Part shown: positions 53,473 to 63,600 of the stretch, piece by piece
Layout of the letters: each line of letters opens with the position of its first letter
How positions within the stretch are numbered: position 1 is the first letter of the stretch
Source: Clostridia bacterium
GTDB lineage: Bacteria > Bacillota > Clostridia > Acetivibrionales > DSM-27016
Length of the DNA: 64,000 nucleotides
Reading direction: 5' to 3'
NCBI GenBank assembly: GCA_026414765.1
Contig: JAOAIJ010000038.1
Coordinates: forward strand, 1-64,000
Translations under genes and position numbers: made by a program
Notes under the pieces: model-generated
What the model was told of the DNA's origin: nothing
The model's input: the letters and a program-made list of their open reading frames with translations, nothing else
Databases searched by the model: none

Positions 53473-54992
53473 TGTCAGGCAATGGAAAGGTATATATCCT
53501 GGGTGTGGGACCCGGAGACTATAAATTGATGACGCTGAAGGCGGCGGAGTGTATTGGAAAGTCAGATGTAATCATATATGACAGATTGGTAAACAGTAAG
53601 GTATTAAAGCTGGCAAAAGATGATGCAGAACTTATATATGTAGGAAAAATGCCTGATTGTCATGCCGTTCCACAGGATGGAATCAATGAAATCCTTGTAA
53701 GCAAGGCAAAGGAAGGTAAAACTGTAGCAAGGGTAAAGGGAGGCGATCCCTTTATGTTTGGAAGGGGAGGGGAAGAGGCGGAAGCTCTATATGAAAGTGG
53801 GATAGAATTCGAAATCGTACCCGGAGTGACATCTGCGATTTCTGTTCCGGCATATGCGGGCATACCTGTGACGCATAGAGATTTCTGTTCGTCCCTTCAT
53901 ATAGTTACAGGCCATGAAAAACCGGGAAGAGAGAGTAGTTTTATAGATTATGGGGTTTTGTCGAGATTAGAGGGTACTTTGATTTTCCTGATGGGGGTAA
54001 AAAACCTGCAGGAAATATGCAGCAACCTCATAAAGCATGGGAAGGATAAGGATACACCCGTTGCTGTAATAGCTAATGGAACAACACTAGCTCAAAAGAC
54101 AGTATCAGGAACGCTGGAGACGATTTCAGGTGTTGTTGCCGAGGTAGGTATAAAGTCCCCTGCTGTAACCGTTATCGGGGAAGTAGTAGGGTTGAGGGAA
54201 AAGCTAAAATGGTATCAGGGCGGGAGGCTGGCCGGTAAGAGGGTTGTCGTAACGAGATCCAGAGAACAGGCCAGCAAACTGGCTGAGCGTATTAATGAGC
54301 TGGGTGGAGAAACAGTAGAATTACCTACCATCAAAATTACAGGGCCGCAGAGCTATCAGGAAGTAGACAGGACTTTAGACAACCTGAAAAACTATCAGTG
54401 GCTGGTATTTACCAGTATTAACGGGGTTGAATACTTTTTTAGGAGAATGAGGGAAAGGAAGCTGGATATAAGAAGCTTATGCGGGATAAAGCTATGTGCT
54501 GTCGGGGAGGCTACAGAAGCAAAGTTAAATGAAATCGGACTTTCAGTTGATTATGTACCGGAGAGATTTACAACATCAGATTTATTAGAGGGACTGATGG
54601 AAAGAATAATGCCCGGTGAGAAAGTTCTTCTGGCCAGAGCTGATATAGCAAGTAAAGAATTATCGGAAGGTCTTGGAAACAGAGGAGTGGAATTTGAAGA
54701 CCTGACAGTCTACAGGACGCAATTGGAATCAATGGAGAAGGAAGAGATACTAAGGCAGCTGGAGAGAAAAGAAGTAGACTACATAACATTTACAAGTTCT
54801 TCAACAGTGAAGAATTTTGTATCTATCATAGGCAAAGAAAATATGAACAGGGTCTGCGGAGTAAAGACTGTGTGTATAGGACCGGTAACCTTGCGGACGG
54901 CTCAGGAAGCAGGATTTGCGGCTGCCGTTATGGCGGATGTGTATACTGTCGAAGGGTTGATAAATAAATTAGTAGAGATTTCAGAGGGATGA
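53472..54992 (+). CDS. cobA-hemD: Fused uroporphyrinogen-III methyltransferase and synthase
   Basis: A 506-residue fusion. Residues 1-245 are CobA/SumT (VYILGVGPGDYKLMTLKA, RVKGGDPFMFGRGGEEAEAL, GVTSAISVPAYAGIPVTHR), which makes precorrin-2. Residues about 250-505 are HemD (RVVVTRSREQASKLAERI, FTSINGVEYFFRRM, FTSSSTVKNF), which closes the ring. Substrate made by one half is used by the other. This fusion is common in clostridia. Confidence 0.94.
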   Translation: MSGNGKVYILGVGPGDYKLMTLKAAECIGKSDVIIYDRLVNSKVLKLAKDDAELIYVGKMPDCHAVPQDGINEILVSKAKEGKTVARVKGGDPFMFGRGGEEAEALYESGIEFEIVPGVTSAISVPAYAGIPVTHRDFCSSLHIVTGHEKPGRESSFIDYGVLSRLEGTLIFLMGVKNLQEICSNLIKHGKDKDTPVAVIANGTTLAQKTVSGTLETISGVVAEVGIKSPAVTVIGEVVGLREKLKWYQGGRLAGKRVVVTRSREQASKLAERINELGGETVELPTIKITGPQSYQEVDRTLDNLKNYQWLVFTSINGVEYFFRRMRERKLDIRSLCGIKLCAVGEATEAKLNEIGLSVDYVPERFTTSDLLEGLMERIMPGEKVLLARADIASKELSEGLGNRGVEFEDLTVYRTQLESMEKEEILRQLERKEVDYITFTSSSTVKNFVSIIGKENMNRVCGVKTVCIGPVTLRTAQEAGFAAAVMADVYTVEGLINKLVEISEG

Positions 54993-55972
54993 GTATGGAG
55001 CTGATAAAAAGACCGAGAAGATTGAGGACAAGTGAAGGCATGAGAAAACTTGTCAGAGAGACCGCTATATCTGTAGGGGATTTGATTTATCCGATGTTTA
55101 TAGTTGGGGGAAATGGGATAAAGAACGAGATCCATTCCATGCCGGGAGTATTTCAACTGTCAATAGACAATTTCTTAAGGGAACTGGAAGATGTCAGTGC
55201 TTTAGGCATACCCGGGGTATTGCTTTTTGGTATACCTGACTTCAAAGATGATGCAGGTTCCCAGGCATATGACCCTGAAGGGGTGGTACAGCGTGCTTTA
55301 CGGGAAGCTAAGAAAAAATTCCCGGACATGCTGCTTATAGCTGATGTATGCCTGTGCGAATACACAAGCCATGGACACTGTGGTTTGATAGAGGAAGGCA
55401 GCGTCATAAACGACAGTTCTGTGGAACTGATCGTAAAATCTGCACTGAGCTATGCAGAGGCGGGAGCGGATATCATAGCTCCATCTGATATGATGGACGG
55501 AAGAGTGGGAGCTATAAGAAAAGCATTGGATAATAACGGATATCAGGACAAGGCTATTATGGCATACAGTGCCAAATATTCATCCTCCTTTTATGGGCCT
55601 TTCCGCGATGCAGCCCACTCAAAGCCTGCATTTGGAGATAGAAAAACATACCAGATGGATTATTCCAATATCAGAGAGGCCATAAAAGAAGTGGAACTGG
55701 ATATCGAAGAGGGGGCTGACATAGTTATGGTAAAGCCGGCTCTTGCCTATCTGGATGTAATAAGCGAGGTATACAGAACTTTTGATGTCCCGGTAGCAGC
55801 ATATAATGTAAGCGGTGAATATGCCATGATCAAAGCTGCTGTCCAAAACGGCTGGATTGATGAAAAAGGTGCAGTCATGGAATCCGTCACTGCCATAAAG
55901 AGAGCAGGGGCGAAGATTATTATCACCTATTTTGCAAAGCAGATTGCAGAATGGGTAAATAGGCGGAGATAG
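54989..55972 (+). CDS. hemB: Porphobilinogen synthase
   Basis: A 327-residue enzyme joining two 5-aminolevulinate molecules. DVCLCEYTSHGHCG (about 118-131) has the three cysteines of zinc-dependent forms. Schiff-base lysines are near 195 (AYSAKYSSSFYGPFRDA) and 248 (IVMVKPALAYLD). The start overlaps the hemD stop by 4 bp. Confidence 0.94.
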   Translation: MSMELIKRPRRLRTSEGMRKLVRETAISVGDLIYPMFIVGGNGIKNEIHSMPGVFQLSIDNFLRELEDVSALGIPGVLLFGIPDFKDDAGSQAYDPEGVVQRALREAKKKFPDMLLIADVCLCEYTSHGHCGLIEEGSVINDSSVELIVKSALSYAEAGADIIAPSDMMDGRVGAIRKALDNNGYQDKAIMAYSAKYSSSFYGPFRDAAHSKPAFGDRKTYQMDYSNIREAIKEVELDIEEGADIVMVKPALAYLDVISEVYRTFDVPVAAYNVSGEYAMIKAAVQNGWIDEKGAVMESVTAIKRAGAKIIITYFAKQIAEWVNRRR

Positions 55973-55976
55973 AATT

Positions 55977-57263
55977 ATGAAAAACGAACTGTCGAAAAAA
56001 CTTTTTGAAAAAGCCGTGGAAATCATACCCGGCGGTGTAAACAGCCCGGTAAGGGCATATAAGTCAGTGGGCTTAAATCCACCATTCATTAAAAAGGCAA
56101 AGGGCTCAAAAATTTACGATGTCGATGGGAATGAATACATTGACTATGTTGGCTCCTGGGGCCCAATGATTCTCGGACATGCTCATAATGAAGTTGTAAA
56201 TGAGATCAGGAGGGCTGCAGAAGATGGAACAAGCTATGGTGCCCCTACTGAGCGGGAGGTGGAGCTTGCTCAGCTGGTGTGTGATGCAGTGCCTTCTGTG
56301 GAAATGATCCGTATGGTAAGCTCTGGAACTGAAGCTGTCATGAGTGCCATAAGGCTGGCCAGAGGATACACGGACAGAGACAGGATATTGAAGTTTGAAG
56401 GCTGTTATCATGGACACTCGGACGGGCTGCTGGTCAAAGCGGGTTCAGGAGCTCTTACAACAGGTGTACCCGATAGTGCCGGGGTACCGGGAGACTTTGC
56501 AAAAAACACCATGACTGCCTCATATAACTGTTGTGAAGAGCTAGAAAGAGTTTTCAGGGCCTGCGGCAATGAGATTGCAGCAGTTATTGTGGAACCTGTA
56601 GCAGGAAATATGGGCGTTGTCCCACCTGATATTGAATTTCTCAGACTTATGAGAAAACTTACTTTGGAACATGGGTCTTTGCTTATTTTTGACGAAGTGA
56701 TCACAGGTTTCAGAGTTTCCTACAGCGGCGCCCAGGGGTATTATGGTATACAGCCTGACATATCTGTATTCGGAAAGATTATTGGCGGGGGAATGCCGGT
56801 AGGGGCATATGGTGGGAGAAAAGATATAATGAACCGGATTTCACCAAATGGCCCTGTATACCAGGCGGGTACCTTATCCGGCAATCCTGTTGCCATGGCT
56901 GCGGGTATAAAGACCCTTAAAATACTCAGGGATAACCCGGATATATATATAGAACTTGCAGAAAAGGCAGAAAGACTGGAAAACGCTTTTCTGAAAAGTT
57001 CACTGAAATACAATATTCCGCTGGCTATAAACAGGGTAGGTTCAGTATTAAGCGCCTTCTTTACAGGAGAGAAGGTTGTTGACTTTAAGACAGCTATAAA
57101 AGCCGATACAAAAAGATTTGCACAATACTTTGCATACATTCTGGAAGAGGGAATATATGCCGCACCATCACAGTTTGAGGCTGTGTTCCTGTCACATGCC
57201 CACACCGGAGAGGATCTGGACAGGACTGTAAGCGCAATAGATATGGCTTTTTCGCGATTGTAG
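55977..57263 (+). CDS. hemL: Glutamate-1-semialdehyde 2,1-aminomutase
   Basis: A 428-residue PLP enzyme making 5-aminolevulinate. IPGGVNSPVRAYKSVG, MVSSGTEAVMSAIRLARG and LIFDEVITGFR are typical; the PLP lysine is about 267 in FGKIIGGGMPVGAYGG. With hemA, hemB, hemC and hemD it completes synthesis of uroporphyrinogen III inside this operon. Confidence 0.95.
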   Translation: MKNELSKKLFEKAVEIIPGGVNSPVRAYKSVGLNPPFIKKAKGSKIYDVDGNEYIDYVGSWGPMILGHAHNEVVNEIRRAAEDGTSYGAPTEREVELAQLVCDAVPSVEMIRMVSSGTEAVMSAIRLARGYTDRDRILKFEGCYHGHSDGLLVKAGSGALTTGVPDSAGVPGDFAKNTMTASYNCCEELERVFRACGNEIAAVIVEPVAGNMGVVPPDIEFLRLMRKLTLEHGSLLIFDEVITGFRVSYSGAQGYYGIQPDISVFGKIIGGGMPVGAYGGRKDIMNRISPNGPVYQAGTLSGNPVAMAAGIKTLKILRDNPDIYIELAEKAERLENAFLKSSLKYNIPLAINRVGSVLSAFFTGEKVVDFKTAIKADTKRFAQYFAYILEEGIYAAPSQFEAVFLSHAHTGEDLDRTVSAIDMAFSRL

Positions 57264-57273
57264 AATATAATAC

Positions 57274-57347
57274 TTGCTGGATTTTATTTCTGGAACCAGA
57301 TGCTTTGAGTATAAGAACGCATATGTTCTATCCATAAAATCTAGCAA
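57274..57347. repeat. Hairpin repeat-like segment between hemL and cbiX, copy F
   Basis: Arms TTGCTGGATTTTAT (57274-57287) and ATAAAATCTAGCAA (57334-57347) pair over 14 bp with one GU pair. An inner hairpin GAAC-GCATAT-GTTC lies at 57315-57328. Part of the left side resembles the cbiC-cbiD gap. There is no T-run after it, so it is not a terminator. Confidence 0.6.
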
Positions 57348-57378
57348 ATAATCACATTTATCAAAAGGAGTAATTACA

Positions 57379-57741
57379 ATGGATGGAATACTGATACTTG
57401 CACACGGAAGCAAGAGACCGGAGACTGAAAACATATTGAATTCACTGGTAGAAAAGGTAAAGGAAAAAACAGGCGAAACACTTGTTTATCCGGCGTACCT
57501 CCAGTTTTCGGAACAAAACCTTGAGAAGGGTATCGGGCTGCTTGCAGAAAAAGGTGCAAAAAAGATAAAGATCATGCCAATGTTCTTGTTTGACGGAATA
57601 CATGTCACCATGGATATTCCCAATGAATTAAATGAGATAAGGGATAAATTTCCCGGAATCGACATTAAAATGAGCAGGCATATAGGTGATGATGATAAGC
57701 TGGTAGATATCATTGTGGATAGAATAAATTCCATAGCTTGA
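57379..57741 (+). CDS. cbiX: Sirohydrochlorin cobaltochelatase, short CbiX
   Basis: A 120-residue protein, the size of the short CbiX form that acts as a homodimer. ILILAHGSKRPETE and FLFDGIHVTMDIPNEL carry the two metal-binding histidines. It inserts cobalt into sirohydrochlorin at the start of the anaerobic branch. The family also includes nickel- and iron-inserting relatives; context supports cobalt. Confidence 0.88.
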   Translation: MDGILILAHGSKRPETENILNSLVEKVKEKTGETLVYPAYLQFSEQNLEKGIGLLAEKGAKKIKIMPMFLFDGIHVTMDIPNELNEIRDKFPGIDIKMSRHIGDDDKLVDIIVDRINSIA

Positions 57742-57757
57742 TGGGAGTGTTACTCTG

Positions 57758-59167
57758 ATGAAGATACCCGGAGTAGTGATCGCAGGAACAAACAGTGGTA
57801 GCGGGAAGACAACCATAACCGCAGGAATAATGGCAGCCCTGGTGAAAAAAGGTCTGAAGGTGCAGCCCTATAAGGTGGGGCCTGATTACATAGACCCTAT
57901 GTTTCACTCCTTCGTTACGGGAAGGCATTCAAGAAATCTGGACAGCTGGATGCTGGACAAGGATGTGGTGCTGCACCTGTTTGCGAAAAATTCTGCAGGA
58001 GCGGATATAGCTGTCATTGAAGGGGTCATGGGACTCTATGACGGTTTCGGAGGGACTTCTACCGTAGGCAGTACTGCCCATGTAGCAAAAATCGTTAAAA
58101 CCCCGGTAATACTTGTAATAAATGGAGAGGGCACTTCCATGAGCCTTGCCGCGACAGTTAAAGGCTTTAAAGAATTTGATCCCGACCTGAATATCCAGGG
58201 TATTATTATAAACAATATCAAGACAGAAACTCATTACTATATATTAAAGGAAGTAATCGAAGAATACACAGGCGTGAAGGTGGTCGGCTATCTTTCCAAG
58301 GCTGACAGATTCAGTCTTACAAGCAGACACTTAGGGCTGATACCGAGTGGTGAGGTAAAAGGTTTGCAGGAAAAAATCGGTGCTCTGGCAGAAGAAGTTT
58401 TCAAAACGATTGATCTTGAGCTTCTGCTAAAGATTGCAGGACAAAAGGAAGAAATCCATGACAGATTACATAATATACCGGGGAATATGAAGCCTGAGCC
58501 ACGGGATAAGCCCAGGGTTGCAGTTGCCTGGGACAAAGCCTTCAATTTTTATTATAAAGATAATCTTGAGCTGCTGGAAAGCTTAGGGGCAGAGCTTGTA
58601 TATTTTAGTCCCGTAGAACATGAAGAGCTTCCTGAGAATTTGGATGGGCTCTACATCGGAGGAGGATACCCGGAGATATGGGCAAAGGAGCTGGAGGGGA
58701 ACCTTGCTATGAAAGAAGAAATCAGGCGGGTTGTTAATAGAGGAATACCTGCCTATGCAGAATGCGGCGGGCTGATGTACATGGCAGAAAGCATTACGGA
58801 CAGGGATGGAAATTCTTTTAAAATGACAGGGATTATACCGGGCAGGAGTGTAATGACCACAAAGCTTCAAAGGTTCGGATATGTAGAGCTGGAGATAAAA
58901 GCCGGATGCGTACTTTCAGAGAAGCCTACAGGGGTGAGGGCACATGAGTTCCATTACTCATCCATCATTGTGGAAGGTGATTGTAACAGCTGTTATAGGG
59001 TGTTAAAGCACAGGAAAAATAAAGAGCAGCTTTCCTGGGGATGCGGATATAAGGTAAACAATCTTCTGGCAGGCTACCCCCACATTCATTTCTGGGCAAA
59101 TACCGGACTGGCAGAAGGGTTTGTGGAGAATTGCATACGTTACAGGGCTTGCAAGGGATATTTGTAA
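57758..59167 (+). CDS. cbiA: Cobyrinate a,c-diamide synthase
   Basis: A 469-residue ATP- and glutamine-dependent amidase. The P-loop GTNSGSGKTTITAGIMAAL starts at about residue 9; the glutaminase nucleophile is C336 in YAECGGLMYM; the final HFWANTGLAEGFV is typical. It amidates the a and c side chains. Confidence 0.94.
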   Translation: MKIPGVVIAGTNSGSGKTTITAGIMAALVKKGLKVQPYKVGPDYIDPMFHSFVTGRHSRNLDSWMLDKDVVLHLFAKNSAGADIAVIEGVMGLYDGFGGTSTVGSTAHVAKIVKTPVILVINGEGTSMSLAATVKGFKEFDPDLNIQGIIINNIKTETHYYILKEVIEEYTGVKVVGYLSKADRFSLTSRHLGLIPSGEVKGLQEKIGALAEEVFKTIDLELLLKIAGQKEEIHDRLHNIPGNMKPEPRDKPRVAVAWDKAFNFYYKDNLELLESLGAELVYFSPVEHEELPENLDGLYIGGGYPEIWAKELEGNLAMKEEIRRVVNRGIPAYAECGGLMYMAESITDRDGNSFKMTGIIPGRSVMTTKLQRFGYVELEIKAGCVLSEKPTGVRAHEFHYSSIIVEGDCNSCYRVLKHRKNKEQLSWGCGYKVNNLLAGYPHIHFWANTGLAEGFVENCIRYRACKGYL

Positions 59168-59186
59168 GAAAGGGATTCATACCGAT

Positions 59187-60746
59187 ATGCAAAATGAGAG
59201 TAGAGAGTCGAAATCTTTAAAAAAAGGGAAATCAATCATGATACAGGGGACGGCCTCTTCCGTGGGCAAGAGCATTGTTACTGCAGGTCTTTGCAGGGTA
59301 TTCAAACAGGATGGGTATGGGGTTGCACCTTTCAAGTCTCAGAATATGGCCTTAAATTCTTTTATTACCCGAGAGGGAAAAGAAATGGGCAGAGCTCAGG
59401 TAGTTCAGGCTGAAGCAGCCGGGAAGGAACCTTCTGTAGAAATGAACCCTATTCTTCTGAAACCTACCACAGACAGCAAAGCTCAGGTCGTGATAAACGG
59501 GGAGGTTTACCGCAATATGTCGGCAGTTGAATATCACAACTTCAAACCAGAGCTTGCTGAGATGATAAGAAAAATATTCAAGGGGCTTGCAGACAAAAAC
59601 GATATTGTTGTCATTGAGGGTGCAGGAAGCCCGGCAGAAATAAACCTTAGAGATAAAGATATTGTGAATATGGGTATGGCAGAGATTGCAGACGCTCCGG
59701 TCATCCTGGTAGGAGACATAGACAAAGGTGGGGTATTTGCTGCTCTTGCCGGTACAATGCTTTTGCTTACTGATGAAGAACGTGCCAGGGTAAAAGGAGT
59801 AATCATCAATAAGTTCAGAGGAGACATAGAAATTTTAAAGCCAGGTATACGCATGCTTGAAGACATAATAAAGATTCCCGTTCTGGGTGTACTTCCATAC
59901 ACAAAATTGAATATTGAAGATGAGGATAGTCTGGCTGAGAAGTTTAACAATAAAATGGGAAGTCAAAAGGGTGAGATAGACATTGCAATAGTAAAAATTC
60001 CTCATATCTCCAATTTTACTGATTTTAACGTACTTGAAAATATAGATAATGTAAAGGTAAGGTATGCAGATAGCGTATCAGAGCTTGGCACACCTGATAT
60101 GATTATACTTCCGGGCTCTAAAAACACTATTGAGGACATGCTTTTTATAAGGGAGACCGGATTGGAAAGGGAAATCAAAAGACTTCATACTGAAGGGTCG
60201 ATAATTTTTGGTATCTGTGGAGGTTACCAGATGCTCGGAATAGACATTGAAGATCCACTAAAAACAGAATCAAATCTGCTAAGAATAGAGGGTATGGGGC
60301 TTCTGAACACAAGGACTGTTTTTCAGCAAAAGAAGATAACGACGCGGGTGCAAGGCTCTGTTTGTAATAGCGAAGATTTGCTTGATGGCCTTAGTGATGT
60401 TGTTATAGAGGGATATGAAATACATATGGGTACGACGGACTACATGGAAGGCTGCATACCTTTTCTTAGAATAAGCAGGGTTTTAGAGAGGAAAGAGTCC
60501 TGCAGCGGTGGAATAAGGAATACTGAAGGTACAGTATTCGGAACTTACATACATGGCATTTTTGACAGCATGGTCTTTACGACAGGCTTTATAAATAATC
60601 TGAGAAAGCGCAAAGGTCTGAAACAGCTCCGACAGAGTGATAACCTGGATTTCAAGGCTTACAAGGAAGAACAGTATGACAGACTGGCAGCACTGATCAG
60701 AGAGAATCTTGATATGAATAAGATATACGAAATTATTAACATATAA
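59187..60746 (+). CDS. cbiP: Cobyric acid synthase
   Basis: A 519-residue amidotransferase for the b, d, e and g side chains. IQGTASSVGKSIVTAGLCRV, FKSQNMALNSFITREG and LVGDIDKGGVFAAL mark the synthetase part; C344 in FGICGGYQMLG is the glutaminase cysteine. ATG 59187 is preferred, but ATG 59238 just before the P-loop is possible. The equivalent aerobic name is cobQ. Confidence 0.94.
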   Translation: MQNESRESKSLKKGKSIMIQGTASSVGKSIVTAGLCRVFKQDGYGVAPFKSQNMALNSFITREGKEMGRAQVVQAEAAGKEPSVEMNPILLKPTTDSKAQVVINGEVYRNMSAVEYHNFKPELAEMIRKIFKGLADKNDIVVIEGAGSPAEINLRDKDIVNMGMAEIADAPVILVGDIDKGGVFAALAGTMLLLTDEERARVKGVIINKFRGDIEILKPGIRMLEDIIKIPVLGVLPYTKLNIEDEDSLAEKFNNKMGSQKGEIDIAIVKIPHISNFTDFNVLENIDNVKVRYADSVSELGTPDMIILPGSKNTIEDMLFIRETGLEREIKRLHTEGSIIFGICGGYQMLGIDIEDPLKTESNLLRIEGMGLLNTRTVFQQKKITTRVQGSVCNSEDLLDGLSDVVIEGYEIHMGTTDYMEGCIPFLRISRVLERKESCSGGIRNTEGTVFGTYIHGIFDSMVFTTGFINNLRKRKGLKQLRQSDNLDFKAYKEEQYDRLAALIRENLDMNKIYEIINI

Positions 60747-60907
60747 TCAAACGAATTCTTATATTTTCTTATATGTTTTTTCGATCATTAGCGCTTCAAG
60801 ACTTAGAGCCTGTAAATTTTCCATAAAGCGAGGCTATATGCTCTTGGAACGGGACTTACAATTAAAACCAACTGGCACAATAGTTGCGGTATATAGGGGG
60901 AATACAA
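60747..60907. repeat. Gap between cbiP and cbiB with dispersed hairpin repeat, copy B
   Basis: The segment 60845-60890 (TGGAACGGGACTTACAATTA, then AAACCAACTGGCACAATAG) is close to copy A (10579-10617) and, reversed, to copy D (27391-27446), including AGAGCATAT near 60835. The gap also has an inner GAGCC...GAGGCT-like pairing. No gene is seen in it. Confidence 0.55.
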
Positions 60908-61918
60908 TTGGCAGAATATCTTCTTCTGGATGTGGCAATTGCATATGTGATTGATCTTATAGCAGGCGACCCTTATTGGCTTCCGCATCCTGTCAGGTTT
61001 ATCGGCTGGTTGATAAAACACACTGAAGTGTGTCTGAGGAAAAGAATAGAGAAAACTGTTAAGGGAGCTGTTGAAAGAAGAAAAGCCGAAAGAAGGGCAG
61101 GTATGGCATTAATGCTCATAGTTGTTGCGTCAACCTTCCTTATTGTACTGGCAATCCAAGAACTGGCCGCAATGCTTCACCCGGCAGCCTTCCATATAGT
61201 GAACATATATTTCATTTACTCGGCTCTGGCAGCCGAATGCCTGGCTGATGAGGCAAGGAAGGTATATAAGGTACTAAAGACAGGGGATATGGATGAATCC
61301 AGAAAGAGACTATCTATGCTGGTGGGAAGGGAAACTAAGAATCTGAACCGGCAGGAAATAACCAGAGGAGTAGTGGAGACAACTGCTGAAAATACAGTTG
61401 ATGGGGTCATTTCACCACTTATTTATGCAATAGCAGGCTCATTATTTGGTGTTGGAGCTCCAGTGGTCTATGCTTTCAAGGCTATCAGTACATTGGACTC
61501 CATGGTAGGCTATATGAATGACAAATACATAAACCTTGGCATGTTTTCCGCAAGGACCGATGATGCGGCTAATTATTTGCCTGCAAGATTTTCCGGTATA
61601 CTTATACCTGCCAGTGCTCTAATATGCGGGATGAGTTTTTCCAAAAGTTTTTCAATAATGATTAGGGACAGGAGAAACCATAAAAGTCCTAACTGTGCTT
61701 ATCCTGAAGCGGCTGTTGCCGGTGCTCTGGGTATCAGGATAGGAGGTACCAATATATACTTTGGGAAGGCAGTAGAAAAACCTACAATAGGTGATGCAGA
61801 AAGGGATATCAGTATTGAGGATATCCCCAGGACAATACTGCTTATGTATGTTTCTTCGGCCTTGACTTTGATTATCGGTCTTATTTCAGCTATGGTCATA
61901 AAAAAGATTATTTTCTAA
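60908..61918 (+). CDS. cbiB: Adenosylcobinamide-phosphate synthase
   Basis: A 336-residue membrane protein that attaches the aminopropanol (phosphate) arm to cobyric acid. IDLIAGDPYWLPHPVRFIGW, TRGVVETTAENTVDGVISPL and KAISTLDSMVGYMNDKY are diagnostic. A TTG at 60908 preceded by TAGGGGGAATACAA is the best start; the frame is open to another TTG at 60884 without a good ribosome site. Confidence 0.92.
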   Translation: MAEYLLLDVAIAYVIDLIAGDPYWLPHPVRFIGWLIKHTEVCLRKRIEKTVKGAVERRKAERRAGMALMLIVVASTFLIVLAIQELAAMLHPAAFHIVNIYFIYSALAAECLADEARKVYKVLKTGDMDESRKRLSMLVGRETKNLNRQEITRGVVETTAENTVDGVISPLIYAIAGSLFGVGAPVVYAFKAISTLDSMVGYMNDKYINLGMFSARTDDAANYLPARFSGILIPASALICGMSFSKSFSIMIRDRRNHKSPNCAYPEAAVAGALGIRIGGTNIYFGKAVEKPTIGDAERDISIEDIPRTILLMYVSSALTLIIGLISAMVIKKIIF

Positions 61919-61930
61919 GGATGGACATTT

Positions 61931-63040
61931 ATGAACGGGACAATGAAAAATCCACATGGGGGAGACATATACAAGGCATCAAGGGTATATGGCTATGATG
62001 TTAATGATATTCTGGATTACAGTGCAAATATCAATCCTTTTGGAATACCTGACGGTCTGAGGGAGAAAATAATTTCTGCAGTTGACTGTCTGGTGAATTA
62101 TCCCGATCCGGATTGTACAAGATTGAGAGAGGCAGCTTCCCTTTACCTGGCAATACCTGAGGAAAGCATAGTCTTTGGAAATGGAGCCTCAGAAATCATA
62201 TTTCTGCTTTTTGAGGAATTAGCCCCAAAGAAGGTGATTATACCTGCACCGACCTTTTCCGAATATGCCAAAGCTGCTTCCAGGATTGGTGCGGAAGTAT
62301 GCCATTTTAAACTGAGAGAAGAGGCGGGATTCGGATTGGATGTTGACGAACTGATAAACCGGATGACAGACGAAACAGATGCTGTTGTCATATGCAATCC
62401 AAACAACCCTACATCTGCACTGGTCTCAAGAGAGGCACTAAAGCGCCTTATAGAGCATGCTTACAAAAAAGGTATAAAAATAATAATAGATGAGGCCTTT
62501 ATAGAGCTTACAGATGACCCCGGTGCGAATACAATTATTGATTACACCAAGGAGTATGATAATCTCTTTGTGGTAAGGGCATTCACAAAGATTTTTGCTA
62601 TTCCGGGCCTGAGATTGGGCTATGGAGTAGGAAACAGGGAAACAGTGGGCAGGCTGTGGGAAAGGAAACCGGCCTGGTCCGTAAATTCACTTGCTTGCTG
62701 TGTGGGCGAATATCTGGGGGAAAGTGGCGAATACCTGAAAAAAACGGCTAAGTGGATTTCTGAGGAAAAGCTGTGGTTTTACGAGGAATTAACAAAAATT
62801 CAGGGAATAAGGGTATTTAAGCCCGAGACAAATTTCATTCTGATAAAGCTTGCGGATCTGGATATAAGTTCGTGGAAGCTGAGGGAGCTATGTGCTCAAA
62901 GAGGAGTATTGGTAAGAGATGCAAGTAATTTTACATTTTTGAATGACAGGTTTATAAGAGTAGCAATTAAAGATAGACAAAGCAATACAAAATTTTTAAA
63001 GATATTTAAAGAGCTATTGGAAGGTGGTTTTCGTGGATAA
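61931..63040 (+). CDS. cobD: Threonine-phosphate decarboxylase
   Basis: A 369-residue PLP enzyme making aminopropanol phosphate. NPHGGDIYKASRVYG and DYSANINPFGIPDGL are typical of CobD and separate it from its relative HisC; the PLP lysine is K220 in AFTKIFAIPGLRLGYG. Placement next to cbiB supports the role. Confidence 0.9.
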   Translation: MNGTMKNPHGGDIYKASRVYGYDVNDILDYSANINPFGIPDGLREKIISAVDCLVNYPDPDCTRLREAASLYLAIPEESIVFGNGASEIIFLLFEELAPKKVIIPAPTFSEYAKAASRIGAEVCHFKLREEAGFGLDVDELINRMTDETDAVVICNPNNPTSALVSREALKRLIEHAYKKGIKIIIDEAFIELTDDPGANTIIDYTKEYDNLFVVRAFTKIFAIPGLRLGYGVGNRETVGRLWERKPAWSVNSLACCVGEYLGESGEYLKKTAKWISEEKLWFYEELTKIQGIRVFKPETNFILIKLADLDISSWKLRELCAQRGVLVRDASNFTFLNDRFIRVAIKDRQSNTKFLKIFKELLEGGFRG

Positions 63041-63563
63041 AGGTTATGTCCATATATATACAGGCGATGGTAAAGGTAAAACTACGGCGGCGGTTGGGCT
63101 TGGTTTCAGGGCTTATGGCAGGGGGTTCAGGGTTTTGCTGGTACAATTCCTGAAGAATGAGCCGACAGGAGAAATCATGGCTATAGAAAAACTGGATTCC
63201 CGCTTCCGGTATTTCAGGACAAAAAAGGTAAAAGGCTTCTTTTTTAGTATGAATGAAGAGCAAAAGCAGGAGCTGAAAAAGTCTGAACAGGAAGCCTGGG
63301 AATACGCAGCAAAAGCTGTAATGTCCAGTAAATGGGATATGGTCATACTGGATGAGGTCATTGGATCAATCAATAATAAGCTTGTTGATCTTGTGGCTGT
63401 TAAAGATCTGATAAAATCTAAACCTGAAGGAATTGAGCTTGTTCTTACAGGCAGGAATGCACCGGAAGAACTGAAGCAGTTGGCTGACTACGTGTCCGAA
63501 ATAAAGGCGGTAAAACATGTTTTTAGCAGGGGTATACCTGCAAGAGAAGGGATTGAGGATTAA
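63033..63563 (+). CDS. cobO: Corrinoid adenosyltransferase, CobO/BtuR type
   Basis: A 176-residue enzyme that moves adenosyl from ATP to Co(I). The P-loop YTGDGKGKTTAAVGLG starts at about residue 8; LVQFLKNEPTGE, MVILDEVIGSI and LTGRNAPEEL are family motifs. A GTG at 63033 after GGAAGGTGG is preferred over GTG 63024. It overlaps the cobD stop. Confidence 0.92.
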   Translation: MDKGYVHIYTGDGKGKTTAAVGLGFRAYGRGFRVLLVQFLKNEPTGEIMAIEKLDSRFRYFRTKKVKGFFFSMNEEQKQELKKSEQEAWEYAAKAVMSSKWDMVILDEVIGSINNKLVDLVAVKDLIKSKPEGIELVLTGRNAPEELKQLADYVSEIKAVKHVFSRGIPAREGIED

Positions 63564-63600
63564 GAAATATTTTTATGAAGCTTAATGATACGAATACATT

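Noticed and set aside
57264-57378. The hairpin between hemL and cbiX as a terminator
   Set aside because: The stem is AT-rich, the loop is long and no T-run follows. cbiX and the genes after it belong to the same pathway and show no separate strong promoter.
63113-63373. Minus-strand ORFs opposite cobO and cobT
   Set aside because: Both plus-strand genes have unmistakable family motifs; the minus frames have none.
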